Positions 12,586 through 23,732 of a DNA stretch of 43,689 nucleotides are shown here, in pieces (positions within the stretch are counted from its first letter, which is position 1; each line of letters begins with the position of its first letter). Source of the DNA: Syntrophothermus sp. DTU052 (lineage in GTDB: Bacteria; Bacillota; Syntrophomonadia; Syntrophomonadales; DTU052); NCBI GenBank assembly GCA_001512495.1, contig LFRU01000082.1, forward strand, positions 7,049 to 50,737, given 5' to 3'. Position numbers and translations under genes: made by a program. The notes under the pieces were generated by a model. The model saw only the letters and a list, made by a program, of their open reading frames with translations, did not search any database and was not told the DNA's origin.

Positions 12586-14046
12586 GTGGAGCTCTACCAG
12601 CATACTGTTCAGGAAATTGGAGAAATGTTGGCGCGGCGGGAAGTTACGGCCAGGGAGGTTCTGGCGTCGTCAGCGGAGCGTATCGGCCGGGTGGAGAATA
12701 AAATTCAGGCGTTTATTACTCTTACCCTGGAGGAGGCCGAAAAGACAGCAAGAGACCTGGAGGCCCGGGATGAGATTGGCGGACTCGCAGGCATCCCCTG
12801 CGGGATCAAGGATAACCTTTGTACGCGGGGAGTCAGGACTACCTGTGCTTCGGAGATGCTGGAAAACTTCGTGCCTCCCTACGATGCAACGGCGGTTAAA
12901 AGGCTTAAATCTGCCGGAGCGGTGGTGGTCGGCAAGTTGAATATGGATGAGTTCGCTATGGGGTCATCCACTGAGAACTCCGGTTTTTTCCCTACCCACA
13001 ATCCCTGGGATCTGACCCGGGTTCCGGGAGGTTCCTCAGGCGGGGCTGCAGCAGCCGTCGCGGCCGGGGAGGTCTATTATGCACTGGCATCGGATACCGG
13101 CGGTTCTATAAGGCAGCCGGCTTCGTTCTGCGGTGTAGTGGGGATGAAGCCTACCTATGGGCTGGTATCACGGTTTGGCCTAGTAGCCTTTGCCTCTTCC
13201 CTGGACCAGGTCGGTCCGATAACCAGGACGGTAACCGACTGCGCTCTGGTTATGAACGCCATTTGCGGCCATGACAGCATGGATTCCACCAGCCTGAAGG
13301 TTCCGGTGCCGGATTATACAAAAGACATACAGGAGGGGATTAAAGGCTTAAGGATCGGTTTTCCCCGGGAGTACTTCCAGAAAGGAGTGGACCGGGGAGT
13401 CAAAGATACAATTATGGAGGCTCTCTTTAAGTTTGAAGAACTGGGGGCGGTGGTGGAAGAGACCAGCCTCCCCCACAGCGAGTATGCCCTCCCGACTTAT
13501 TACATCATTGCCCCGTCCGAAGCCAGTTCCAACCTGGCCCGCTTCGACGGGGTAAGGTACGGTTACCGTGACAGGTACGCCCAGGATACGGCAGAGATGT
13601 TCAGCAGCACCCGGGCCCGGGGATTTGGTCCTGAGGTTATACGCCGGGTAATGCTGGGGACCTATGCGCTGAGTTCCGGGTACTATGAGGCCTACTACCT
13701 GAAGGCCTTAAAGGTGCGGCGGCTTATCAAGGAAGACTTCGACCGGGCCTTTGAGCAGTATGATATTTTGATTTCTCCCACAACTACTTCAACAGCCTTC
13801 CGCATCGGTGAGAAGGCCGAGGACCTCCTGACCATGTATATGTTGGATATGCTGACCATACCGGTCAGCCTGGCAGGGATTCCTTCCATCTCGATTCCTG
13901 GAGGTTTCCTGAATAACCTGCCGGTGGGTCTGCAGCTTATGGGACCTCCACTGTCGGAAAGGACTCTCCTCAAGGCAGCCTACGCCTTCGAGCAGGCCAC
14001 CGGTTATCACCTGCGCACACCGGTATTGGAGGTATATGGCACATGA
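12586..14046 (+). CDS. gatA: Asp/Glu-tRNA amidotransferase subunit A, copy 1 (canonical active site)
   Basis: [14 protein letters not shown] (catalytic Lys), [51 protein letters not shown]. Confidence 0.96.
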   Translation: MELYQHTVQEIGEMLARREVTAREVLASSAERIGRVENKIQAFITLTLEEAEKTARDLEARDEIGGLAGIPCGIKDNLCTRGVRTTCASEMLENFVPPYDATAVKRLKSAGAVVVGKLNMDEFAMGSSTENSGFFPTHNPWDLTRVPGGSSGGAAAAVAAGEVYYALASDTGGSIRQPASFCGVVGMKPTYGLVSRFGLVAFASSLDQVGPITRTVTDCALVMNAICGHDSMDSTSLKVPVPDYTKDIQEGIKGLRIGFPREYFQKGVDRGVKDTIMEALFKFEELGAVVEETSLPHSEYALPTYYIIAPSEASSNLARFDGVRYGYRDRYAQDTAEMFSSTRARGFGPEVIRRVMLGTYALSSGYYEAYYLKALKVRRLIKEDFDRAFEQYDILISPTTTSTAFRIGEKAEDLLTMYMLDMLTIPVSLAGIPSISIPGGFLNNLPVGLQLMGPPLSERTLLKAAYAFEQATGYHLRTPVLEVYGT

Positions 14047-15494
14047 CAACAGCCGAATATGAGGCGGTAATCGGACTGGAAGTGCATGTTGAACTCAAGA
14101 CCAGGTCCAAGGCCTTCTGCCACTGCGCCACCTCCTTCGGGGTTGAACCCAACACCCATGTATGCCCCATCTGCCTGGGAATGCCCGGGGTGCTGCCGGT
14201 TCTGAACCGGGAGATGGTGGAATATGCACTGATGACCGCTCTGGCCCTGAATTGCCGGATTGCCGGTTACTGCAAGTTTGACCGCAAAAATTACTTTTAC
14301 CCCGACCTGCCGAAGAACTACCAGATTTCCCAGTATGACCTGCCGATAGCCACCGGCGGCAGCCTGGTGATCGAAACTGAGAACGGCCCACGAACCATCG
14401 GTATTAACCGGGTGCACATGGAAGAGGATACGGGTAAACTGGTCCATAAGGGCAGCATAATGACTACTCCCTATTCCCTGGTGGATCTGAACCGGGCGGG
14501 CACCCCACTGCTGGAGATTGTATCTGAGCCGGACTTGCGTTCTCCCGGGGAAGCACGGATGTATGTAGAAAAACTACGTTTGATTCTTCTCTATCTGGGG
14601 GTATCGGACGGTAAGATGGAGGAGGGTTCACTGCGCTGTGATGCCAACATTTCTGTACGGCCGCCGGGACAGCAGAAACTTGGAACCAGGACGGAAATCA
14701 AGAACCTGAACTCCTTCCGGGCCCTGGAGCGGGCCTTGGATTATGAGATCAGGCGGCAGATAAAAACCCTGGCAAAAGGTGAGCGTATAATTCAGGAGAC
14801 CAGGACCTGGGATGAGCATGAGCAGGTCACCATGAGCATGCGCTCCAAGGAAGAAGCCCATGACTACCGTTACTTCCCGGATCCGGACCTGCCTCCGTTA
14901 CGCATAGACCCGGCCTGGGTGGAGAGGGTGTGCAGGAGCCTCCCCGAACTCCCCGATCAGGCGCGCCGCCGCCTGTCGGAGGAATACAACCTGAGACGGT
15001 ATGATGCCCTTCTGCTCACGGCATCCCGGGATATCCTGGATTTCTTTGATGATTGTGTTGCTCAATACCCCAAACCCAAGGTACTGGCCAAATGGATCAC
15101 CGGCGACCTGGCCCGGCTTCTGAACCGGAACAAGCTGGAGATCAAGGAGAGCAAGATAACGCCGGCATCGCTGGTCGGTCTCCTCCGGCTTTTGGAAGAA
15201 GGAACCATAAGCGGGACCATCGCCAAGGCGGTTTTGGCGGAGATGTTTACCACCGGTGAATCCCCGGATAAGATTGTAAGGGAGCGGGGGCTGACTCAGA
15301 TATCCGATGAACAGGAAGTGCGGGCCCTGGTCGGGGACGTCATCGCCGAGAACTCCAGAGCAGTGGCGGAGTTTCAAAAGGGGAAGGATCGTGCTCTGAG
15401 ATTCTTGATGGGTCAGGCCATGAAGGCCAGCGGGGGAAAAGCCAACCCGGAACTGGTCTACCGGCTCCTCAGGGAGGAACTTTCCGGCCGGTAG
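14043..15494 (+). CDS. gatB: Asp/Glu-tRNA amidotransferase subunit B, copy 1
   Basis: [15 protein letters not shown], CxC...[35 protein letters not shown]. Confidence 0.96.
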   Translation: MTTAEYEAVIGLEVHVELKTRSKAFCHCATSFGVEPNTHVCPICLGMPGVLPVLNREMVEYALMTALALNCRIAGYCKFDRKNYFYPDLPKNYQISQYDLPIATGGSLVIETENGPRTIGINRVHMEEDTGKLVHKGSIMTTPYSLVDLNRAGTPLLEIVSEPDLRSPGEARMYVEKLRLILLYLGVSDGKMEEGSLRCDANISVRPPGQQKLGTRTEIKNLNSFRALERALDYEIRRQIKTLAKGERIIQETRTWDEHEQVTMSMRSKEEAHDYRYFPDPDLPPLRIDPAWVERVCRSLPELPDQARRRLSEEYNLRRYDALLLTASRDILDFFDDCVAQYPKPKVLAKWITGDLARLLNRNKLEIKESKITPASLVGLLRLLEEGTISGTIAKAVLAEMFTTGESPDKIVRERGLTQISDEQEVRALVGDVIAENSRAVAEFQKGKDRALRFLMGQAMKASGGKANPELVYRLLREELSGR

Positions 15495-15759
15495 ACAAGC
15501 GTCGGTGCCTGCTCCGGGAGCCGCCGACCTGCAGGCGGGGGCGGAAAATCACGATGCGACCTTCGACCGGAATAGAAATAACAGATGAGACCCTGATGAA
15601 CAGTTGACCCTGACCGGCGCCGTACAGGGCTTACCCCACCTACCCCCTGAATGCCCGGGAACGGACATTCTCCATTTTACCAAGTCGGATTAATCACGAT
15701 TGCCACACCGCTTGTTGGCTTTTTCACAAGATTTCTGGCCGGAGGCTCGGCCTTTCTGA

Positions 15760-15765
15760 TATAAT
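15760..15765 (+). promoter_or_regulatory. Candidate -10 (TATAAT) upstream of gatC2
   Basis: CTGATATAATACTGTGCA, similar to the gatC1 upstream region; no strong -35 seen. Confidence 0.5.
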
Positions 15766-15802
15766 ACTGTGCATGAAGATTCGGGAAAGGGAGGAAAGGC
15801 CG

Positions 15803-16087
15803 TTGGCTTTAACCGAAAAAGATGTTGAACGCCTGGCCGTTTTGGCCCGGATAAACCTTACCGCAGAAGAGAAGGAAACATTCGCCCGGCAGATGAGTTC
15901 GATCTTGGATTCTGCGGCTGTGCTCGATGAGCTGTCCACCGACGGGATAGAGCCGCTCATCTATGTCCTTTCTCAACATAACGTAATGCGGGATGATAAA
16001 GTGCGTCCCTCCCTCACCAATGATGAGGCTCTGGCCAATGCCCCTCTTAAAGAGGATGCGATGTTCAAGGTGCCGAGATTGATATAA
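15803..16087 (+). CDS. gatC: Asp/Glu-tRNA amidotransferase subunit C, copy 2
   Basis: TTG start at 15803 (LALTEKDVERLAVLARINLT) aligns with copy 1 and follows GGAGGAAAGG; ORF track uses ATG 15773. Confidence 0.86.
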   Translation: MALTEKDVERLAVLARINLTAEEKETFARQMSSILDSAAVLDELSTDGIEPLIYVLSQHNVMRDDKVRPSLTNDEALANAPLKEDAMFKVPRLI

Positions 16088-16100
16088 GGAGGAACCCCTG

Positions 16101-17537
16101 GTGAATCTCTACCAGTTAACAGTTTATAAAGCAGCAGAAATGTTAGCCCGGCGGGAGATTACAGCGCAGGAAGTTTTGGAATCCATCTCCCGGCGGATTG
16201 ACCTGGTTGAAAATAAGATCAAAGCCTTCATTACTCTTACCCTGGATCAGGCAGAGAAGAAGGCAGGGGACCTTGACGGCCGTAATGAAATCACGGGTCT
16301 GGCAGGGATCCCCTGTGGTGTGCAGGATAACCTCTGTACGAGAGGAGTAACAACCACCTGTGCTTCGAAGATGCTGGAAGGCTTTATTCCCCCATACGAT
16401 GCCACGGCAGTAGGCAGGCTGAAGGCGGCGGGGGCCGTTATGGTAGGCAAGCTGAACATGGATGAGTTTGGCATAGGGGGCTCTACCGAAAAGTCCGGCT
16501 TCCACTCCACCAACAATCCCTGGGATCCCACCCGGGTTGCCGGCGGTTCTTCCGGGGGAGCAGCCGCTGCGGTGGCGGCCGGGGAGGTGTATTACGCCTT
16601 GGCTTCGGATACCGGTGGCAGCCTGAGACAGTCCGCTGCTTACTGTGGGGTAGTGGGGATGAGACCCACCTATGGCCGGGTTTCCCGTTACGGTTTGGTG
16701 GCTGTTGCTTCATCCATGGATCAGGTGGGGCTGGTGGCCAGGAACGTTACCGACTGTGCTCTGGTGCTGAACGTCATCTGTGGTTACGATGATCTTGATT
16801 CCAACAGCCTGGAGGCGGAGGTGCCTGATTACCGGAATTATCTGGGGCACAGCCTAAAAGGGATGAGGATCGGGTTCCCCCGGGAGTATTTACAGAACGA
16901 CGTTGATGGACCCGTTAGGGAGGCGGTAAAAAAAGCCCTGTTGAAGTACGAAGAGCTGGGAGCGGTGGTGGAAGAGACCAGTCTTCCCCACAGCAAGTAT
17001 GCCCTTCCCGTCTTCCGCTTGCTGGCATCAGCGGAAGCCAGTTCCAACCTGGCCCGCTTTGATGGGGTGAGGTACGGTCACCGGGACGAAGAGGCCGGAG
17101 ACATAGCGGAGATGATGAGCAGTTCCCGCGGTCGGGGCTTGGGACCGGAAGTGAAGCGTAACATCCTGCTGGGAACCTATGTCCTGAGCAAGGAGCATTA
17201 TGATGCTTATTATTTACGGGCGATGAAAGTGCGGCGGCTGATCAAGGAAGACTTTGACCGGGCTTTTGAAAAATATGATCTTCTGGTTGCGCCGACTACG
17301 GTTGCGGTTGCTTTTTCCCACGGTGAAAGGAATGAAGACCTGTCAGGCATGCTCACCGTACCGGCCAGCCTGGCGGGTATCCCGGCCATGTCCATCCCCG
17401 GCGGGATGGTAGACGGTCTGCCGGTGGGACTGCAGCTGATGGGGCCGGCGCTGGCGGAAGGAACCCTGCTTAGGGCGGCCTATGCCTTTGAGCAGGCTAC
17501 AGATTACCATTTGCGCACACCCGTACTGGAGGTATAG
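16101..17537 (+). CDS. gatA: GatA paralog, copy 2, with degenerate amidase active site
   Basis: Strong full-length similarity to copy 1 ([29 protein letters not shown]) but GVQDN replaces GIKDN and the TMYMLD segment is missing. Confidence 0.93.
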   Translation: MNLYQLTVYKAAEMLARREITAQEVLESISRRIDLVENKIKAFITLTLDQAEKKAGDLDGRNEITGLAGIPCGVQDNLCTRGVTTTCASKMLEGFIPPYDATAVGRLKAAGAVMVGKLNMDEFGIGGSTEKSGFHSTNNPWDPTRVAGGSSGGAAAAVAAGEVYYALASDTGGSLRQSAAYCGVVGMRPTYGRVSRYGLVAVASSMDQVGLVARNVTDCALVLNVICGYDDLDSNSLEAEVPDYRNYLGHSLKGMRIGFPREYLQNDVDGPVREAVKKALLKYEELGAVVEETSLPHSKYALPVFRLLASAEASSNLARFDGVRYGHRDEEAGDIAEMMSSSRGRGLGPEVKRNILLGTYVLSKEHYDAYYLRAMKVRRLIKEDFDRAFEKYDLLVAPTTVAVAFSHGERNEDLSGMLTVPASLAGIPAMSIPGGMVDGLPVGLQLMGPALAEGTLLRAAYAFEQATDYHLRTPVLEV

Positions 17538-17540
17538 ATT

Positions 17541-18989
17541 ATGACCGGTAAATATGAAGCGGTAATAGGCCTGGAAGTGCATGTGGAGCTGAAAACTAAT
17601 GCCAAAGCCTTTTGCGGCTGCGAGCTTTCCTTTGGAGCTTTACCCAACAGCCATGTATGTCCCGGCTGCCTGGGAATGCCGGGTGCCATACCGGTTCTTA
17701 ACCGGGAACTGGTGGAATACGCGATTAAAACCGGCCTGGCCTTGAACTGCCAAATAGCCGGCTACTGCAGGTTTGACCGAAAAAACTATTTTTACCCGGA
17801 TCTCCCAACAAACTACCAGATATCTCAACTCGATCTACCTATTGCCAGTGCGGGGTACCTGGAGATTGAAAACGAAGGGGTTAAGAAAAAGATCGGTATC
17901 AACCGGGTGCACATGGAAGAGGATGCAGGAAAGCTGGTGCATCAAGGCAGTATAATGACGACCCCCTATTCCCTGGTAGATCTGAACCGAGCGGGAACGC
18001 CGCTGCTGGAGATTGTTTCTGAACCCGATATCAGGTCTCCCCGGGAGGCCAGTATGTATATGGAAAAACTACGTTCGATCCTTTTGTTCCTGGGAGTTTC
18101 CGACTGCAAAATGGAAGAGGGGTCCCTGCGCTGTGATGCCAACATATCAGTGAGACCACGGGGTCGGGAAAGATTGGGTACCAGGACCGAGATAAAGAAC
18201 CTGAATTCCTTCCGGTCGCTGGAGCGGGCTGTGGAGTACGAAATCAAGCGGCAGATCGAGGTCCTGGAGGACGGTGGAGAATTGGTTCAGGAAACCCGCA
18301 CCTGGGATGAGGACCGGCAGGTCACCTTGAGCATGCGTTCCAAGGAAGAAGCTGAGGATTACCGTTATTTCCCGGATCCGGACCTGCCCCCCGTTATAAT
18401 TGACCGGGAATGGATAGAGAGGGTACGTGAGACCCTGCCGGAACTTCCGGATCAGGCCCGCGAGCGCTTGATAACCGAGCATAACCTGTCGTCGTATGAC
18501 GCCAATCTTCTTACCATGTCCAAGGAGGTTCTGGACTTCTTTGATGCCTGTGTTGCCGAGTACAATGAGCCCAAGTTGATAGCCAACTGGGTCATGGGAG
18601 AGCTGAGCAGACTGCTTAACCAGAACAACATGGAGATCAAGGATTGCAGGATCACTCCTTCGTCCCTGGCGGATATGCTTAAGCTCCTGGAACAGGGGAC
18701 CATAAGCGGTAAGATTGCCAAAGTAGTCTTTGAGGAGATGTTCAACACCGGTGATGCACCCGAGAAGATCGTAAAAGATCGGGGGCTGATACAGATCTCG
18801 GATGAATCGGCCATAAAAGCAATAGTGGATGAAGTCATTGCCGGAAATCCAAAGGTAGTGGAAGACTTCAAGAACGGCAAGGGCAAAGCCCTCGGATTCC
18901 TGGTGGGTCAGGTGATGAAAGCCAGCAAGGGTAAGGCCAACCCGGAAGTAGTCAACCGGCTCCTTAAGGAGGAGCTGTCTCGCCCCTAA
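17541..18989 (+). CDS. gatB: Asp/Glu-tRNA amidotransferase subunit B, copy 2
   Basis: [22 protein letters not shown]...[35 protein letters not shown]. Confidence 0.95.
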   Translation: MTGKYEAVIGLEVHVELKTNAKAFCGCELSFGALPNSHVCPGCLGMPGAIPVLNRELVEYAIKTGLALNCQIAGYCRFDRKNYFYPDLPTNYQISQLDLPIASAGYLEIENEGVKKKIGINRVHMEEDAGKLVHQGSIMTTPYSLVDLNRAGTPLLEIVSEPDIRSPREASMYMEKLRSILLFLGVSDCKMEEGSLRCDANISVRPRGRERLGTRTEIKNLNSFRSLERAVEYEIKRQIEVLEDGGELVQETRTWDEDRQVTLSMRSKEEAEDYRYFPDPDLPPVIIDREWIERVRETLPELPDQARERLITEHNLSSYDANLLTMSKEVLDFFDACVAEYNEPKLIANWVMGELSRLLNQNNMEIKDCRITPSSLADMLKLLEQGTISGKIAKVVFEEMFNTGDAPEKIVKDRGLIQISDESAIKAIVDEVIAGNPKVVEDFKNGKGKALGFLVGQVMKASKGKANPEVVNRLLKEELSRP

Positions 18990-19251
18990 TCCTTTTCCCC
19001 TTGAATCCGGTATTTCCCGGTCGTGCCGACCCATTCAAACCCCGGCAGTTTCCGGAAATGGGAGGACTGATATGGCATGACCCGGGGTGGTATCTGCCGC
19101 AGCTGTGCGAAGCTATTAATTAATGGTATAATTCAAAAATCAGCCGGCATGGTTTTATATATTGTTGTGGAATTATTAACCATTAAATTGGATTTATCAT
19201 AATATACTGAAAATGTCAGGTTATGTTAGCGAGGGAAAGGAGTGGAATTGA

Positions 19252-20424
19252 TTGCCAATCACTCTTACTGGAAAGGAATGGTTTTTGGAGGAGGGTGCCA
19301 AAGTCTATATTGTGGACACCACTTTGCGTGACGGGGAACAGACCGCCGGGGTGGTATTTTCAAATGAGGAAAAGATTCAAATCGCCAGGTATCTTGATGA
19401 GCTGGGGGTTGATCAGATCGAGGCCGGTATTCCGGTGATGGGCGGCGATGAGAAGAAGTGCATCCGCGAGATTGTTGAGATGGGCCTGAAGGCCAGCATA
19501 ATGGCCTGGAATCGCGCGGTAATCAATGATATCAAAGAATCAATTGAATGCGGTGTTGATGCGGTTGCCATATCCATCTCGGCTTCGGATATTCATATAG
19601 AGTATAAGCTGCAGACTACCAGGGAGGATGTCCTTAAGCGCATGGCAGATGCGGTCAAGTTTGCCAAGGACCAGGGACTGTATGCATCAGTTAATGCCGA
19701 GGATGCTTCCCGGGCTCATATGGATTTTCTGGTGGAGTTTGCCCTGACTGCCAAACACTGCGGAGCTGATCGTCTCCGCTTCTGTGATACCGTGGGTATA
19801 CTTGATCCCCTGACTACCTATCACAAGATCAGCACCTTGGTTAACTCGGTGGGGCTGGATATAGAGATGCATACCCACAATGATTTTGGGCTGGCAACTG
19901 CCAACTCCCTGGCCGGGGTCTATGCCGGTGCCGGGTATGTGGGGGTAACCATAAACGGTCTGGGAGAAAGAGCCGGAAATGCCTCCCTGCAGGAGGTAGT
20001 TATGGGATTGAAACACCTTATGGGGCTGGATTTAAGATTTAAGACCGAGATGTTCCGTGAAGTGGCAGAGTACGTGGCCCGGGCTTCAGGAAGGACCCTG
20101 TCTCCGGCCCATCCCATCGTGGGGACCAACATTTTTGCTCATGAATCCGGAATCCACGGAGACGGGGTGCTTAAGAACCCCATGAACTATGAAGCCTTTT
20201 CCCCCCAGGAAGTGGGGCTGGAACGCCAGATCGTTATCGGCAAGCACTCGGGAACCAACGCATTAAAAGCCAAGTTTATCGAGTATGAGATAGACCTCAC
20301 CGACGAACAGGCCAAGGATCTGCTGGCGTTGGTCAGAGCCACGGCCATTGAGCTGAAAAGGCCGCTGTTTGATAAAGAACTGGCGGCATTATATGAAAAT
20401 TACATGAAGGGGAGAGAAAAGTAA
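19252..20424 (+). CDS. Homocitrate/isopropylmalate synthase-family enzyme, possibly Re-citrate synthase
   Basis: VYIVDTTLRDGEQTAGVVFS, IEMHTHNDFGLATANSLAG, NGLGERAGNASLQEV, ESGIHGDG; TTG start. Confidence 0.9.
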   Translation: MPITLTGKEWFLEEGAKVYIVDTTLRDGEQTAGVVFSNEEKIQIARYLDELGVDQIEAGIPVMGGDEKKCIREIVEMGLKASIMAWNRAVINDIKESIECGVDAVAISISASDIHIEYKLQTTREDVLKRMADAVKFAKDQGLYASVNAEDASRAHMDFLVEFALTAKHCGADRLRFCDTVGILDPLTTYHKISTLVNSVGLDIEMHTHNDFGLATANSLAGVYAGAGYVGVTINGLGERAGNASLQEVVMGLKHLMGLDLRFKTEMFREVAEYVARASGRTLSPAHPIVGTNIFAHESGIHGDGVLKNPMNYEAFSPQEVGLERQIVIGKHSGTNALKAKFIEYEIDLTDEQAKDLLALVRATAIELKRPLFDKELAALYENYMKGREK

Positions 20425-20425
20425 A

Positions 20426-21682
20426 TTGGGCAAAACGATCGCAGAAAAAATCCTGTCTATGAAGTCCGGTGTTGATGCCAGGGCCAATGACATTGTGATA
20501 GCCGATCTTGATTTTGTTATGGGGCAGGACGGGACCTCCCCCCTGGCTATACAGGCCTTTGCCGAGATGGGAGGCCTTCGGATTTTCGACCCCGGGCGGG
20601 TGGCCATGGTCATTGACCACAGTGCCCCCAGCCCCCTGGAAGGGGTTTCTGCTCTCCACAAGAAGATGCGCGATTTTGCAGAGCGTTATGAGGTTATGCT
20701 CTACGATATTGGGGAAGGAGTCTGTCACCAACTGGTTCCCGAAAAGGGGCATGTAGCTCCTGGAACCCTGGTCATCGGGGCTGACAGCCATACCTGCACC
20801 TACGGGGCTCTAAATGCCTTTGCGACCGGGGTCGGTTCCACCGACCTGGCTGCAGGGATGATTTCCGGGAAGCTGTGGTTCAAGGTTCCCGAAACCTTTA
20901 AGTTTGTGCTCCATGGGGAGCTGCCGCCGGGGGTATTTTCCAAGGACCTCATCCTCTATCTGATTGGGGATGTTACTGCCGATGGAGCGACTTACATGGC
21001 AGCAGAATACGTGGGAGAGGCCATCAGGGCCCTGTCGGTGGAGGCTCGGTTTACCATCAGCAATATGGCGATTGAGATGGGGGCCAAGGTGGGATTGATG
21101 GAGGCCGACGAGAAGACGGAAGCCTGGGTCAAAGAGCACTCTTCCCTCCCCTATAAACCGGTATTTGCCGATCCCGATGCGGTTTATGCTCAGGTAAAGG
21201 AGTATGATGTGAGCAAACTGGAACCTCAGGTGGCCAAGCCTCATACCGTTGATAATGTCTCCCCGATTGGAGAGGTGGCCGGCATTGAGGTCCAGCAGTG
21301 TGTGATCGGCACCTGCACCAACGGCAGGCTGGAAGACCTTCGTATCGCTGCGACAATCCTGGAGGGGAAAAAGATTCATCCCCGCACCAGGTTGATTGTA
21401 GCTCCCTCCTCCCGTAAGGTTTTCCTGGATGCCATTCGGGAAGGGATTATCAGCACCCTGGTGGAAGCGGGAGCAGCCGTAGTAACCCCGGGCTGTGGTC
21501 CCTGTGTGGGAACTCACAACGGGGTGCCGTCGGACGGGGAAAATGTGATTGCCACCTCCAACCGGAACTTCAAGGGCCGCATGGGAAATAACAAGGCTTT
21601 CATATACCTGGGGTCACCGGCCACGGTGGCGGCCTCGGCGATAGCCGGGAAAATCAGCGACCCGAGAGAATACTGGAGGTAG
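20426..21682 (+). CDS. LeuC/homoaconitase/aconitase-family large subunit
   Basis: GADSHTCTYGALNAFATGVGSTDLA, IGTCTNGRLEDL, VTPGCGPCVGTHNGVPSDGE; TTG start. Substrate not determinable from sequence alone. Confidence 0.9.
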   Translation: MGKTIAEKILSMKSGVDARANDIVIADLDFVMGQDGTSPLAIQAFAEMGGLRIFDPGRVAMVIDHSAPSPLEGVSALHKKMRDFAERYEVMLYDIGEGVCHQLVPEKGHVAPGTLVIGADSHTCTYGALNAFATGVGSTDLAAGMISGKLWFKVPETFKFVLHGELPPGVFSKDLILYLIGDVTADGATYMAAEYVGEAIRALSVEARFTISNMAIEMGAKVGLMEADEKTEAWVKEHSSLPYKPVFADPDAVYAQVKEYDVSKLEPQVAKPHTVDNVSPIGEVAGIEVQQCVIGTCTNGRLEDLRIAATILEGKKIHPRTRLIVAPSSRKVFLDAIREGIISTLVEAGAAVVTPGCGPCVGTHNGVPSDGENVIATSNRNFKGRMGNNKAFIYLGSPATVAASAIAGKISDPREYWR

Positions 21683-21692
21683 GTGGATACTA

Positions 21693-22193
21693 ATGAATTT
21701 CAGAGGTAAGGCTCACAAATTCGGCGATGACGTAAATACGGATTATATCATCTCGGGGCGATATAAGTTCAAGACCCTCGACATGAAGGAACTGGCAAAA
21801 CATGTCATGGAAGACCTGGACCCCGAGTTTTATGCCAAGCTGAACAAGGGTGACTTCATTGTCGCCGGCAAGAATTTTGGCTGCGGTTCCTCTCGGGAGC
21901 AGGCACCCCTGGCGATAATCAATGCTGATATCAGCGCGGTTATTGCCAAGTCCTTCGCCAGGATTTTTTACCGCAATGCCATCAATACCGGTTTGCCGCT
22001 CCTGGAATGCGATACGGATCTGATTAATCCGGGAGATGAACTGGAGGTTGATCTGAGCCGGGGAATCGTACGGAATCTGACCCGGAATATGGATATACAA
22101 GTAACACCGCTGCCACCCGTTATGCTGAAGATACTATCCGAGGGTGGACTGGTGGAGCACTTTAAGAAGAATGGGACATTCAATTTGGAGTAA
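21693..22193 (+). CDS. LeuD/homoaconitase/aconitase-family small subunit
   Basis: [53 protein letters not shown]. Confidence 0.9.
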   Translation: MNFRGKAHKFGDDVNTDYIISGRYKFKTLDMKELAKHVMEDLDPEFYAKLNKGDFIVAGKNFGCGSSREQAPLAIINADISAVIAKSFARIFYRNAINTGLPLLECDTDLINPGDELEVDLSRGIVRNLTRNMDIQVTPLPPVMLKILSEGGLVEHFKKNGTFNLE

Positions 22194-22267
22194 ACAGGTT
22201 GTGGAGACAGGGCGAAGCCGGGGACTGTTCCCATGCTTCAAACATAATAAGCTGGAGGTTCTGAAAC

Positions 22268-23545
22268 TTGGTAACGACAACGCATGGACAGAGAATACAG
22301 ATTGAAAACAATCATCTCAAGGTTCCCGACCACCCGATTATTCCTTTCATTGAGGGCGACGGTACCGGGCCGGATATTTGGGCGGCGGCTTCCCGAGTTT
22401 TGGAGGCGGCCGTTGCCAAGGCTTACGGGGACAGCAGGTCAATCGTCTGGAAGGAGGTCCTGGCCGGGGAGAAGGCCTTTACAGAGACCGGCCAATGGCT
22501 GCCGGATGAGACCCTGGAAACCATCCGGCATTACCTGGTTGCCATTAAGGGTCCTCTTACCACTCCGGTGGGTGGCGGCATCCGTTCCCTCAATGTGGCC
22601 TTGCGGCAGGAGCTGGACCTATATGCCTGCGTCCGCCCTGTTCGCTGGTTTAAAGGGGTTCCTTCCCCGGTGAAAAGGCCATGGGACACGGATATGGTTA
22701 TTTTCCGGGAGAACACCGAGGATATCTATGCCGGTATCGAATACCCCGTGGGATCCGAAGAGGCCGACAAGCTGCTGAGGTTTCTGCGAGAAGAGATGAA
22801 AGTTGACAAAATCAGGTTCCCCGATACTTCCGGCTTCGGTATCAAGCCGGTTTCCGAAGAAGGTTCCAAGCGGCTGGTGCGGGCCGCCATACGGTATGCC
22901 ATCAAGGAGGGGCGAAAGAGTGTAACCCTGGTTCATAAAGGCAACATCATGAAGTATACCGAAGGAGCTTTCAAGCAGTGGGGTTATCAGGTGGCAGAAG
23001 AGGAATTCGGCAACCAGGTTTTCACCTGGAACCAGTACGATCTCATCAAGGAAGCAAAGGGTGAAGATGCTGCCAACCAGGCTCAGAGGATGGCCGAGTC
23101 CGAAGGTCGGATCATCGTCAAGGATGCCATTGCCGATATTTTCCTGCAGCAGATATTGACCCGGCCCCGGGAGTTCTCAGTGGTAGCCACCCTGAATCTA
23201 AACGGGGACTATATCTCCGATGCCCTGGCCGCTCAGGTAGGAGGCATTGGCATAGCGCCGGGTGCCAACATCAATTATGAAACCGGTCACGCCATATTTG
23301 AGGCCACTCACGGCACCGCTCCCAAATACGCCGGGCTGGACAAGGTGAATCCCTCCTCGGTAATACTCTCGGGGGAGATGATGCTCCGCTATCTGGGATG
23401 GGACGAAGCCGCTTCGCTGATAGTAACAGCCTTGGAAAGAACGATCGACAAGAAGGTTGTGACCTATGACTTTGCCCGCCTGATGGAAGGAGCCATCGAG
23501 GTCAAGTGCTCGCAGTTTGCAGATGAACTGATTAAAAATATGTGA
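22268..23545 (+). CDS. icd: Isocitrate dehydrogenase (NADP+)
   Basis: [68 protein letters not shown] (Lys-Tyr pair typical of NADP+ specificity). Confidence 0.94.
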   Translation: MVTTTHGQRIQIENNHLKVPDHPIIPFIEGDGTGPDIWAAASRVLEAAVAKAYGDSRSIVWKEVLAGEKAFTETGQWLPDETLETIRHYLVAIKGPLTTPVGGGIRSLNVALRQELDLYACVRPVRWFKGVPSPVKRPWDTDMVIFRENTEDIYAGIEYPVGSEEADKLLRFLREEMKVDKIRFPDTSGFGIKPVSEEGSKRLVRAAIRYAIKEGRKSVTLVHKGNIMKYTEGAFKQWGYQVAEEEFGNQVFTWNQYDLIKEAKGEDAANQAQRMAESEGRIIVKDAIADIFLQQILTRPREFSVVATLNLNGDYISDALAAQVGGIGIAPGANINYETGHAIFEATHGTAPKYAGLDKVNPSSVILSGEMMLRYLGWDEAASLIVTALERTIDKKVVTYDFARLMEGAIEVKCSQFADELIKNM

Positions 23546-23581
23546 GAACCGGAAGGTCCGGCAGCAACAGAAAAGATACTT

Positions 23582-23620
23582 AAAGGGGAGCCGAGGATGA
23601 TGCCCGGTTCCCCTTTAATT
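23582..23620 (+). terminator. Probable intrinsic terminator after icd
   Basis: AAAGGGGAGCCG / CGGTTCCCCTTT, 12-bp stem with one G-U pair; short U run. Confidence 0.6.
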
Positions 23621-23693
23621 ATTCTCGACGATCCTGTGCATGGCCGGGGGGATGATGTTCACCGGAGTAAGCATAAATTTATTTGGAAAATGC

Positions 23694-23722
23694 TTGACAA
23701 AACCGATGGCAGAACTTATATT
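23694..23722 (+). promoter_or_regulatory. Sigma-A-like promoter for the DtxR-FeoA gene
   Basis: TTGACA (23694-23699), 17 nt, TATATT (23717-23722). Confidence 0.75.
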
Positions 23723-23732
23723 TAACTAGAAA

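Noticed and set aside
16101-17537. gatA2 as a decaying pseudogene
   Set aside because: Full-length open frame with tight gatB2/gatC2 coupling and conserved structural motifs; changes are concentrated in the active site, which does not look like random decay.
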